Shown: positions 43,236 through 50,589 of the stretch, piece after piece | How the letters are laid out: every line of letters begins with the position of its first letter | How positions within the stretch are numbered: the stretch's first letter is position 1 | Assembly: GCA_003225175.1 (NCBI GenBank) | Contig: QIBA01000036.1 | Coordinates: forward strand, 1 to 64,000 | From: Acidobacteriota bacterium | GTDB taxonomy: Bacteria > Acidobacteriota > Terriglobia > Terriglobales > Acidobacteriaceae | Direction: 5' to 3' | Length of the DNA: 64,000 bases | Notes under the pieces: generated by a model | What the model was told of the DNA's origin: nothing | The model's input: the letters and a program-made list of their open reading frames with translations, nothing else | Database searches by the model: none | Position numbers and translations under genes: made by a program

Positions 43236-44963
43236 ATGCTGCGCTTTGCCCAGCTCTGCGAAGCAGTAGCCAAGACCACAAAGAAGCTGGAAAAGCGCAG
43301 GCTGGTCGCCGATTACTTCCGCCAGCAGCCTGAACAAACCGCCTCCCTGGCAGCGATCTTCCTTTCCGGAGACGTTTATCCAGCATTTTCCGAGCGCACG
43401 CTCAACGTCGGTGGAGCGACGGTCTGGCGCGCCGTGCAGCAACTAACCGCACGCTCCGAACAGGAGATGGCAGAAGCCTATCGTCGCCATGGCGACGTCG
43501 GAGCAGCGGCGTACGAGCTATGGCCGGCTGAATTCACCGGATCTGTTCTCACGCTTCCCGATTTGGCAAAGCTGCTCGACGACATCGCCACAGCTCGCGG
43601 CCCTGCGGCCAAGCTGGAGCAAGTGAGCGCGCTGCTGCGGCAATGCTCCGCATTGGAAGCGAAATACGCCATCAAGATGATGGTTGGCGACCTTCGTATC
43701 GGCATGCGCGAGAGCCTGGTGGAAGAGGCGATCGCCGCTGCCTATGAGAAATCCGAGCTGGCCGTCCGTCGCGCCAACATGCTGCTCGGCGACCTCGGCG
43801 AAACACTTCGCCTCGCAGCCGAAGACCGCCTCGAAGAAGCGCGCATGCGGCTCTTCCATCCGCTCGGATTCATGCTGGCCGCCGAAGTGAAGTCGAGTGA
43901 AGAGGCGACATCGTACTTCACGGACGCGCAAATCGAAGACAAGTACGACGGCATTCGCGCCCAGGTGCACTGCGGCGAAGGACGCGTCCGCATCTTCTCG
44001 CGCACGCAGGACGAAATCAGCGAGTCATTTCCCGAGCTTCCGCCTGTGTTCCAAAACAGTCCAGAACCGCTAGTGCTCGATGGCGAGATTCTCGCCTGGG
44101 GAACTTTGGATATGAAAAACGCGACCGGCAGCGCTCTTCCCTTCTCCGCTCTGCAGAGGCGACTCGGACGAAAGCGTGTGAGCGACAAACTGATGCGTGA
44201 GGTTCCGGTCGTTTATGTAGCGTTCGACGTTCTCTTCGCCGATAACGAACTCGTGATCGACCGTCCACTTCGCGAACGCTCCGAGATGCTGACGAAAATC
44301 ATCGAGCGCCTGGCAGAGATGCAGCATGCTGCGTCTTCTATGCACCGAGCGTCACAGCCGAGTCTGGCCTTTGACCAGGAGGAGACTACAGTCAACTTTC
44401 CCCGCATGATGCGCGCGCCGCTATGCCAAGCCCATAGCGCCGAGGAAATCGATGAGATCTTCGTGGAAGCCCGAGCCCGAGGCAACGAAGGCCTGATGAT
44501 TAAGAATCGCGAAACCCTCTACACCCCCGGCCGCCGCGGCCATGCCTGGCTCAAGATGAAGCGCGAGCTGGCGACCCTGGATTGTGTAGTAACCGCCGTC
44601 GAGTTCGGAAATGGGAAGCGTGCGGGCGTGCTGAGCGACTACACGTTCGCGGTGCGCGCAGAAAATGGAGACCTGATGAACGTCGGCAAAGCCTACTCCG
44701 GACTCACCGATGTCGAGATCGCGGAGATGACCGAGTGGTTCAAGCAGCACACGCTGACTGACTTCGGCCACTCCCGCCTTGTAGAAGCAAAAATCGTCCT
44801 CGAAGTAGCCTTCAACAACATCATGCGCTCCGACCGCCACGAGAGCGGCTTCGCCCTGCGCTTCCCCCGCATAGTCCGCCTGCGGCCAGACAAACCACCC
44901 GACGAGGCCGATACTGTGAAGCGCGTGGAAGAAATTTACTTGAGCCAGCACCGCGCAGAATGA
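43236..44963 (+). CDS. ATP-dependent DNA ligase
   Basis: A 575-residue ATP-dependent ligase of the archaeal/bacterial LigB-LigC type. The adenylation motif is IEDKYDGIRAQ with K236 as nucleophile. Later motifs include LDGEILAW, EVPVVYVAFDVLF, EARARGNEGLMIKNR and GVLSDYTFAVR. It seals nicks, probably in repair; most bacteria use the NAD-dependent enzyme for replication. Residues about 361-385 (EMQHAASSMHR...) are an insertion between two conserved motifs, encoded by the GCAGCATGCTGC palindrome (44321-44332). The fold on both sides is intact. Confidence 0.92.
   Translation: MLRFAQLCEAVAKTTKKLEKRRLVADYFRQQPEQTASLAAIFLSGDVYPAFSERTLNVGGATVWRAVQQLTARSEQEMAEAYRRHGDVGAAAYELWPAEFTGSVLTLPDLAKLLDDIATARGPAAKLEQVSALLRQCSALEAKYAIKMMVGDLRIGMRESLVEEAIAAAYEKSELAVRRANMLLGDLGETLRLAAEDRLEEARMRLFHPLGFMLAAEVKSSEEATSYFTDAQIEDKYDGIRAQVHCGEGRVRIFSRTQDEISESFPELPPVFQNSPEPLVLDGEILAWGTLDMKNATGSALPFSALQRRLGRKRVSDKLMREVPVVYVAFDVLFADNELVIDRPLRERSEMLTKIIERLAEMQHAASSMHRASQPSLAFDQEETTVNFPRMMRAPLCQAHSAEEIDEIFVEARARGNEGLMIKNRETLYTPGRRGHAWLKMKRELATLDCVVTAVEFGNGKRAGVLSDYTFAVRAENGDLMNVGKAYSGLTDVEIAEMTEWFKQHTLTDFGHSRLVEAKIVLEVAFNNIMRSDRHESGFALRFPRIVRLRPDKPPDEADTVKRVEEIYLSQHRAE
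44315..44339. repeat. GCAGCATGCTGC palindrome inside the DNA ligase gene
   Basis: The core 44321-44332 lies in frame and is translated as part of an inserted peptide (EMQHAASS). Other copies lie between genes at 15357 and 39760, with a degenerate relative near 55700. Confidence 0.7.
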
Positions 44964-45023
44964 TTTTGCGTAAGCAGCCTGAAGGTCTCGATAGGCGAGC
45001 ATCTCTGACCTGAAGATGAGGAA

Positions 45024-45234
45024 AGGGCCGGAGGCCCGACTGGCCAAACGTAGCCCAGACCCGGAAGGGCTGGGTAGAAACGGCAATGAGACCGAGCGCC
45101 GGAGGCGCGCCACTCATCAAGATACATTCAAAACCCACAGAGGCAGTGTCGCGCCTATGGCGCTCGTCTCCACACCTTGCATACCCAGCCCTTCCGGGTC
45201 TGGGCTACGTTTGGCCAACCGGGCCTCCGGCCCT
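45024..45234. repeat. Long foldback element (two 53-bp inverted arms)
   Basis: The arms 45024-45076 and 45182-45234 are reverse complements at 51 of 53 positions. The loop also contains complementary parts (CGAGCGCC and GGCGCTCG), so the whole 211-bp stretch can fold into one imperfect hairpin. It lies after the DNA ligase gene and before the rpmB terminator. No protein is encoded. This could be a small palindromic mobile element or an RNA. Confidence 0.75.
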
Positions 45235-45276
45235 GAAATTCTGGTGCTTCCCAGATTGGATCGTTATTTCCCATCT

Positions 45277-45309
45277 AAAAACAAAGAGCCTCCGAAAAAT
45301 CGGAGGCTC
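45277..45309 (-). terminator. Intrinsic terminator of rpmB
   Basis: On the minus strand GAGCCTCCG pairs with CGGAGGCTC around a short loop, followed by TTTGTTTTT. It lies 23 nt past the rpmB stop. Confidence 0.8.
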
Positions 45310-45331
45310 GCAAACCCTAAGCAGGCAGCGA

Positions 45332-45520
45332 CTACGCCTTCTGCACCTTCCCACTCTTCAAACAGCTGGCGCACACCTTCATGCGTCGATGCGATCCCTG
45401 AACGACCGCCCGGACCGAACGCAGATTCACGTTCCAGCGCCGCTTGGTGACGTTATGAGCGTGGCTGATGTTATTTCCAAATTGCGGCCCCTTGCCGCAG
45501 ATTTCGCATACGCGTGCCAT
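45332..45520 (-). CDS. rpmB: 50S ribosomal protein L28
   Basis: The 62-residue protein begins MARVCEICGKGPQFGN, the zinc-ribbon form of L28 with a second Cys pair (CASCLKSG). It binds 23S rRNA. It is monocistronic with its own terminator. A promoter is suggested at 45652-45681, giving a leader of about 130 nt. Confidence 0.96.
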   Translation of the reverse strand: MARVCEICGKGPQFGNNISHAHNVTKRRWNVNLRSVRAVVQGSHRRMKVCASCLKSGKVQKA

Positions 45521-45627
45521 ATTGCAAACTCCAGATTCAGCAGACTTTATCGGGCGTCTAACGCCGCAAGTCCCAGGATTTCTTCAGGAAGCCGGCTCCG
45601 CCGAAGGCGGACAACGCTCTAGAAGGG

Positions 45628-45646
45628 TTTGGACGAGTAGTCCAAA
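45628..45646. repeat. Palindrome TTTGGAC-N5-GTCCAAA
   Basis: Perfect 7-bp inverted repeat. The sequence GACGAGTAGTCCAAA from it recurs at 50455-50469 before comEC. Either a dispersed palindrome or a protein-binding site. Confidence 0.5.
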
Positions 45647-45651
45647 GCTAG

Positions 45652-45687
45652 ATTGTAACGGAACGCGCCAGAATCACGCAATTCTGG
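45652..45687 (-). promoter_or_regulatory. Predicted rpmB promoter with overlapping palindrome
   Basis: On the minus strand TTGCGT (45676-45681) and TACAAT (45652-45657) are 18 nt apart. The inverted repeat CCAGAAT-N6-ATTCTGG (45668-45687) overlaps the -35 element and could be an operator. Predicted by eye. Confidence 0.3.
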
Positions 45688-45930
45688 GTAGTGTACAGCT
45701 TGAAATCGACAAGGCTAAGCGGCGCACGCTCCGCGGCCCAACAATCGGACAAGTTCATCCAACGTCCAGACACGCTCCGCTAATCCAGCTTCCATCGCAG
45801 GCGTTCGCCTTCCGTCCGTTAGCGCATGACTCTGAATGCAGCTCGGTTCACGTCTTCATTGCGCGCTCGGACACTTTCGATAAGATTTTGCATTCCGTCT
45901 TTGTGTTCGGCCCGAAACAGCTCGTTCTGC

Positions 45931-46008
45931 TCACGAGCGATCCAGCGTTTTGGATTTCTTTTTCGGGGGCTTTTTCTTTTCGCGCTTCGGTGTGTTTTTG
46001 CTTGCCAT
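45931..46008 (-). CDS. Possible 25-residue lysine-rich peptide
   Basis: The peptide starts MASKNTPKREKKKPPKKK and stops after 25 codons. Such short Lys-rich sequences are sometimes annotated as small proteins in this phylum. No clear ribosome site was found. Could be chance. Confidence 0.25.
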   Translation of the reverse strand: MASKNTPKREKKKPPKKKSKTLDRS

Positions 46009-46302
46009 GCTGAGAATGATTGCACAACTGGAATGCCAAAAGCGAGAGGTAGCGGGAGCGAAACTGTTCCACTACCAACAATTCTGAGCAGTCCAATCAT
46101 CAAAAAACACAAACGGAGCGCCCCGGCGCCCACCTCCGGCGCACGAGGATATCAAATAACCGAATCGCGCCAGCCTCACCGCGCCGGCTGCCCGTAAAGA
46201 CCTCTGCTTTGTTCCCGCCTTCACCAGCGGCTGCCGCCGCCGGTACTCCCTTAATACCGGTACTCCGCCTCTGTGAAATACTTGACCGTCACCTTCGCCT
46301 CG

Positions 46303-47094
46303 ATGAACTCCCCGGTCCCCTACGATCTGGCCGAACTCAGCACCGCTCTCGAAAACACGCTCTTCTCCGGTAAAGTCCACTTCCTTCCCAAAACGGGCTC
46401 AACGAACACCCTCGCCATGCAAGCTGCCACTGCAGGCGTGGAAGAAGGAACGGTAATCTTCGCCGACCAGCAAACCGCCGGGCGTGGACGCAATGGTCAC
46501 AACTGGCACTCCGAGCCAGCCACCGCGGTTCTGGCCTCCATCGTGCTGCGCCCGAAGATTCTGCCGATGCAATCTCTCTGGCTGTCGCTCATGACGGGAG
46601 TCGCGGTGCACGAAGCCATCCTGCGCACCTGCGGTATCTCATGCGATCTGCGCTGGCCCAACGATCTGCTGATTGATGGCAAGAAAGTTTGCGGAATCCT
46701 CACCGAGATCTCGGCCGACGCCGAGCAGCTTCGCTTCGCTGTGATCGGAATTGGAATCAACGTGAATCAGCCGTCATTCCCCAGCGAGATCGCCAGCCTG
46801 GCAACTTCCCTGCAGATGGAAACCGGCAAGCAATGGTCGCGCACCGAACTGCTGATCGCGCTGCTGAAGAGGCTTGAGGCTGAATACCGCGGCACACTCG
46901 CAGCGGGACAAGACTCGCTGCTCCGCAAAGTGGAATCCATCTCCAGTTACGTGCGTGGCAAACGCGTGCATGTGGACGAAGCTGGAGGATACGACGGAAT
47001 TACCGAGGGCCTCGACGCACGCGGGTTCCTGCGAGTACGCACCGCAGAAAGCATGCGAACCGTGTTGTCTGGCGGAGTGAGAGCGATCGGGTGA
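46303..47094 (+). CDS. birA: Biotin--[acetyl-CoA-carboxylase] ligase BirA
   Basis: A 263-residue enzyme from ATG 46303 (GTG 46273 would add ten residues), the short form without the N-terminal DNA-binding domain. Motifs: the biotinyl-AMP loop TAGRGRNGHNWHS, RWPNDLLIDGKKVCGIL and the C-terminal SH3-like part. It activates biotin and joins it to the carboxyl carrier protein in the cytoplasm. The last codons and stop lie in an ATCGGGTGA repeat unit. coaX follows in the same direction, a common order. Confidence 0.94.
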   Translation: MNSPVPYDLAELSTALENTLFSGKVHFLPKTGSTNTLAMQAATAGVEEGTVIFADQQTAGRGRNGHNWHSEPATAVLASIVLRPKILPMQSLWLSLMTGVAVHEAILRTCGISCDLRWPNDLLIDGKKVCGILTEISADAEQLRFAVIGIGINVNQPSFPSEIASLATSLQMETGKQWSRTELLIALLKRLEAEYRGTLAAGQDSLLRKVESISSYVRGKRVHVDEAGGYDGITEGLDARGFLRVRTAESMRTVLSGGVRAIG

Positions 47095-47205
47095 AGTGAG
47101 AAGTGGCTATCGGCGGTCGGCATTCGGCGTTCTGCCAGTTTGCCGTCTTGGCTTACATACGAATCGTTTACTGGCCGAAAGCCGAGAGCCGATGGCCGAC
47201 CGCCA
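47086..47205. repeat. Composite TCGGCNT heptad hairpin after birA
   Basis: The birA stop codon lies in ATCGGGTGA (about 47086-47094). The left arm (47104-47139) and right arm (47170-47205) carry TCGGCGG, TCGGCAT, TCGGCGT units and their inverse, able to pair around a loop of about 30 nt. The right arm ends 15 nt before the coaX ATG. Confidence 0.65.
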
Positions 47206-47220
47206 TGTTAGCGTATTCCC

Positions 47221-48072
47221 ATGCTCCTAGTAGTCGACGTCGGCAACACCAACACGGTCCTGGGACTCTATCGTCCGAGCCATGAGCAGTCAGGCGCGAC
47301 GCCGCGCTTCGATCAGATGGTCGCAAACTGGCGTGTGGGAACGATTCGCACCAGTACGGCGGACGAATACGGCGTCCTCTTCCGCAATCTGTTCGCGATG
47401 CAGAAGATCGACGCTGCCGACGTGAAGGCCGTAGTCATTGCTTCAGTTGTGCCGCCACTCGACTCCACCCTGCGCGAAGTCAGCGAACGCTACTTCCAGA
47501 CCAAGCCGCTGTTCATCGAGCCGGGTGTGAAAACGGGAATGCCGGTGCTGGTCGATAATCCTGCAGAAGTAGGCGCCGACCGCATCGTGAACGGCGTGGC
47601 CGCCTTCGAACGCTACGGCGGGCCATGCATCGTCGTCGACTTCGGGACTGCCACAACCTTCGACATCATCTCAGAGCGCGGAGAATACCTTGGCGGCGTG
47701 ATCGCTCCCGGAGTGGGAGTCTCGGCGGAGGCTTTGTTCTCGCACACCGCCCGTCTTCCCAAAGTGGATATTCGCAGACCGGCGCGCGTGATCGGCACCA
47801 ACACCGTCGCGCACATTCAATCCGGACTCTTCTACGGCTACATCGGACTGACCGACGGGCTGATCGAACGCATCATCGAAGAGATTGGCGACAAGAAGCC
47901 AAAGATCGTCTCCACCGGCGGACTGGCCACGCTCATCGCTTCAGGCTCGCGCTACATCGGCATCGTCGACGAGATGCTGACGCTCGACGGGATGCGCATT
48001 ATCTACGAGCGCAACACCGGCGCCAGGCAGGCGAAAAAAGCACAGAGCGCGGGAGAGAAGAGAGCGATGTGA
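47221..48072 (+). CDS. coaX: Type III pantothenate kinase CoaX
   Basis: A 283-residue ASKHA-fold kinase: the phosphate-binding DVGNTNTVLGLY (about 5-16), the conserved VDNPAEVGADRIVNGVAAF and the FGTATTFDIIS motif. It makes 4'-phosphopantothenate, the first step of CoA synthesis, and needs a monovalent cation. It follows birA in the same direction. The C-terminal 15 residues, near repeat DNA, look unconserved. Confidence 0.95.
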   Translation: MLLVVDVGNTNTVLGLYRPSHEQSGATPRFDQMVANWRVGTIRTSTADEYGVLFRNLFAMQKIDAADVKAVVIASVVPPLDSTLREVSERYFQTKPLFIEPGVKTGMPVLVDNPAEVGADRIVNGVAAFERYGGPCIVVDFGTATTFDIISERGEYLGGVIAPGVGVSAEALFSHTARLPKVDIRRPARVIGTNTVAHIQSGLFYGYIGLTDGLIERIIEEIGDKKPKIVSTGGLATLIASGSRYIGIVDEMLTLDGMRIIYERNTGARQAKKAQSAGEKRAM

Positions 48073-48073
48073 A

Positions 48074-48217
48074 GAATCGGGTGAAGTAAAAAGGCTTTCG
48101 GCACTCGGCTGTCGGCTTTCGGCCTCTGGGTTGCTATGTAACTCACAGGACAGCTTCCTGGCAGAGAGCCGAACGCCGATAGCCTTTTGGGTTTCACTTC
48201 ACCCGATCACCCGATTC
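48074..48217. repeat. Composite TCGGC/ATCGGGTG hairpin after coaX
   Basis: Left arm 48074-48124 (GAATCGGGTGAAG, then TCGGCAC, TCGGCTG, TCGGCTT) and right arm 48160-48217 (inverse units, then CACTTCACCCGATCACC) can pair over most of their length. It starts 2 nt after the coaX stop and has the same composition as the birA element. Confidence 0.65.
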
Positions 48218-48254
48218 TTCCTGATCACCCGATTCCTCATGTTCAAATAGTCTC

Positions 48255-48950
48255 TTGCACAACTACTTCAATTACTTCACTGAAATCGAAGAACACTTCC
48301 AGCGGCGGCGCGGCACGCTGCTGCTTCTCTCCACGCTCGACTGGGCTCTGATCGAGACCTGGAAGGAAGCGGGAATTCCGCTGGAAGCCGTCCTGCGTGG
48401 CATTGACACCGCCTTCGACAGCTATGAGCGAAGGCCCAGCAAGACACGAAAGGTGAACAGCCTCGCCTTTTGCTCGCAGGAGGTGCTCGCGGCGGCCGAA
48501 GAGATCAAGGAAGCCGCAGTCGGAAGCAAACGCGACAAGGACAACTCGGATACTGGGCTCTCGGCGGAAGAAGTCTCCGCTTACCTCACCAAGAACGCCG
48601 CACTATTTCGCGTGGCTGAGCTGGAGGGGGTCGCAGAACAAGCGGCGCGCGAAGCAGCGGATTCTCTGCTGTCCATCTCTGACGATCTGAAGAAGAAGCT
48701 CTCGCCACGTCTGCACCTGGAAGACCTGGAGCGAAGGCTCACCGTGCTGGAAGAAAAACTCCAGGCCGCGCTCTTGACCTCTACTCCCGAAAAGGAACTA
48801 TTCATAATTCGCGCCGACGCCGATCGACAAATCGCTCCTTATCGTGGAAAGATGAACGCGCCGCAAATCGATCAGCTGCACAAACAGTTTCTGCACAAGC
48901 GCCTGCTGGAACGCTACGGCCTTCCGCGGCTCAGCCTGTTCTATATGTGA
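48255..48950 (+). CDS. Unrecognised soluble protein, 231 residues
   Basis: A helical, charged protein with no signal peptide or membrane segment and a likely coiled coil (about 140-180). I do not recognise the family. The TTG start at 48255 is uncertain; no better start lies upstream, and repeat DNA (48190-48240) ends just before. Its stop overlaps the GTG start of the methyltransferase by 4 nt (GTGA), so the two are coupled and may act on the same RNA. Confidence 0.65.
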   Translation: MHNYFNYFTEIEEHFQRRRGTLLLLSTLDWALIETWKEAGIPLEAVLRGIDTAFDSYERRPSKTRKVNSLAFCSQEVLAAAEEIKEAAVGSKRDKDNSDTGLSAEEVSAYLTKNAALFRVAELEGVAEQAAREAADSLLSISDDLKKKLSPRLHLEDLERRLTVLEEKLQAALLTSTPEKELFIIRADADRQIAPYRGKMNAPQIDQLHKQFLHKRLLERYGLPRLSLFYM

Positions 48951-50263
48951 CGCCAGTGGAACTGACGATTGAAAAATTGGTCTACGGCGGCGAGGGCCTG
49001 GCACGACTTGCGAGCGATCGCGAGTCGCGCGCAAAGACCGTCTTCGTTCCGTATGTGCTGCCCGGCGAGAAAGTCGAAGCCGCCATTGCGGAAGAACGTC
49101 CGGGATTCGCTCGGGCGGAGCTCAGAAAAGTGCTGCAACCCTCGCCCAAGCGTACCGCTGCGCCTTGTCCCTACTTTGGCGAATGCGGAGGCTGCCATTA
49201 CCAGCACATCAGCTACGACGAGCAGCTACGCCTGAAGACGGAGATCTTGCGGGAAACGCTGCGCCGCAACGCCAAGCTGGATCTCGAGCTCGAAATTCAG
49301 ACGCATGCTTCGCCGGCTTTCGGATATCGCAATCGCACCAGATTTCATCTGCAGGTGAAACCCGACTTTACCATCGGGTACTTCAAGCATGGCTCGCATG
49401 AGCTGCTGTCCGTTCGCGAGTGCCCGATCAGCTCTCGGCTGATTAACCGGGCACTGGGACAAATCTGGAAATTAAGTGAACTGGGTCAGGTCCCTGAGCA
49501 GGTCGGCGAGATCGAGACGTTCGCCGATGCAAACGACGAGCGCCTCATCGCAGAGCTCTACTTGCTTCCCGGTCGAGTCAATAACGACGACTTGAACAAA
49601 TTCGCCAGCGCTCTGGCCGCAGGGGTGCCGGAGATTCACGGCATAGCCAGCTTTGCGCGAGTTGACTCTCGATCGCACACCGCCGAAATGCCAAAAGCTT
49701 GCCCGCTGCATGGAGATGCATCGATCGCTTACGAAGCGGCAGGGGAAATATACCGGGTGAGCGCCGGAGCGTTCTTTCAAACCAACCGCTTTCTTCTTCC
49801 CAGCATGATTGAGCTGGCCATGGGCGAACGTAAAGGCCGAATCGCCCTTGACCTATATTCCGGAGTCGGACTCTTTGCCGTGCCGCTGGCGCGGCGCTTC
49901 GAGCGTGTGATCGCGGTCGAATCTTCGCCAGTCGCAGTGGCTGATCTGCGGGCGAATATTCCTGAGAACGTTAAGGTCTCGTCCCAGACCGCAGAAGCGT
50001 ACCTGAGCAGCGTTGCCGGTACTCTGAAACCAGATCTGATCGTCCTGGATCCTCCCCGAGCCGGATTAAGCGAGGAGGTAACGGCCCAGGTCTCCCGCCT
50101 GGCGCCGCGCGAGATTGTGTATGTCTCCTGCGATCCCGCCACCCTGGCGCGCGATTTGAAACAGTTTACGTCCGGCGGATGGAAGATCGCGGAGATGCAT
50201 TTGATCGATCTCTTCCCGCAGACGTTCCATATTGAAACGTGTACGGTGTTGCGCCGAAACTAG
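48947..50263 (+). CDS. rlmD: 23S rRNA (uracil-5-)-methyltransferase RlmD/RumA type
   Basis: The 438-residue enzyme has an N-terminal TRAM domain (1-60), the 4Fe-4S motif CPYFGECGGC (about 75-84), SAM-binding ALDLYSGVGLFAVPLA and the catalytic VSCDPATLARDL with DPPRAG upstream. This is the RlmD/RlmC/TrmA layout; the TRAM plus iron-sulphur form most resembles RlmD (m5U1939 of 23S rRNA), but RlmCD-type dual enzymes are an alternative. GTG start overlaps the upstream gene. Confidence 0.9.
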   Translation: MTPVELTIEKLVYGGEGLARLASDRESRAKTVFVPYVLPGEKVEAAIAEERPGFARAELRKVLQPSPKRTAAPCPYFGECGGCHYQHISYDEQLRLKTEILRETLRRNAKLDLELEIQTHASPAFGYRNRTRFHLQVKPDFTIGYFKHGSHELLSVRECPISSRLINRALGQIWKLSELGQVPEQVGEIETFADANDERLIAELYLLPGRVNNDDLNKFASALAAGVPEIHGIASFARVDSRSHTAEMPKACPLHGDASIAYEAAGEIYRVSAGAFFQTNRFLLPSMIELAMGERKGRIALDLYSGVGLFAVPLARRFERVIAVESSPVAVADLRANIPENVKVSSQTAEAYLSSVAGTLKPDLIVLDPPRAGLSEEVTAQVSRLAPREIVYVSCDPATLARDLKQFTSGGWKIAEMHLIDLFPQTFHIETCTVLRRN

Positions 50264-50283
50264 TATTGCCGCGCACGCTGCCA

Positions 50284-50302
50284 CCAGGCCCGAAGGGCCT
50301 GG
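50284..50302 (+). terminator. Hairpin after the rRNA methyltransferase gene
   Basis: CCAGGCCC pairs with GGGCCTGG around a GAA loop, followed only by CGTTT, so weak as an intrinsic terminator. A second palindrome (TTGGCG-AGTA-CGCCAA, 50310-50325) follows. The rest of 50264-50589 holds no visible gene. Confidence 0.45.
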
Positions 50303-50454
50303 CGTTTGATTGGCGAGTACGCCAAATCCCCCGAACAGCCGCATCAACATATTCCGCGTGAGCAGCTCGTTCTCTGCGAGGACACCCTGAAACAACGTGG
50401 TTCCGGCCGCCCTCGGCCGGTACAAGGTAAGCGATGCCCGCGCGGACTGAGTAC

Positions 50455-50469
50455 GACGAGTAGTCCAAA
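50455..50469. repeat. Second copy of the GACGAGTAGTCCAAA sequence
   Basis: Exact 15-bp match to part of the palindrome at 45628-45646. Lies upstream of comEC. Confidence 0.45.
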
Positions 50470-50589
50470 AGTTTCAATATCGAGAATCTGGTAATCACTA
50501 ACAGGCTGGAGTCCTTAACCTTCTACGAGGGCGGACGGAACACTTTGTTCAAGAAAGCTCTTGAGCGAATGCGGTAAACTCTCCGCGCC

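Larger units (their letters stand above)
45521..46272. other. 752-nt stretch without a clear gene
   Basis: Contains a predicted rpmB promoter, two palindromes (45628-45646 and 45668-45687) and a possible 25-residue peptide on the minus strand (45931-46008). The longer open frames here (45468-46013 plus; 45819-46133 minus) lack coding character. The last 75 nt before birA are C-rich and could hold its promoter, not recognised. Confidence 0.5.

Noticed and set aside
45468-46013. 181-residue plus-strand ORF overlapping rpmB
   Set aside because: Starts inside rpmB on the other strand; composition not protein-like.
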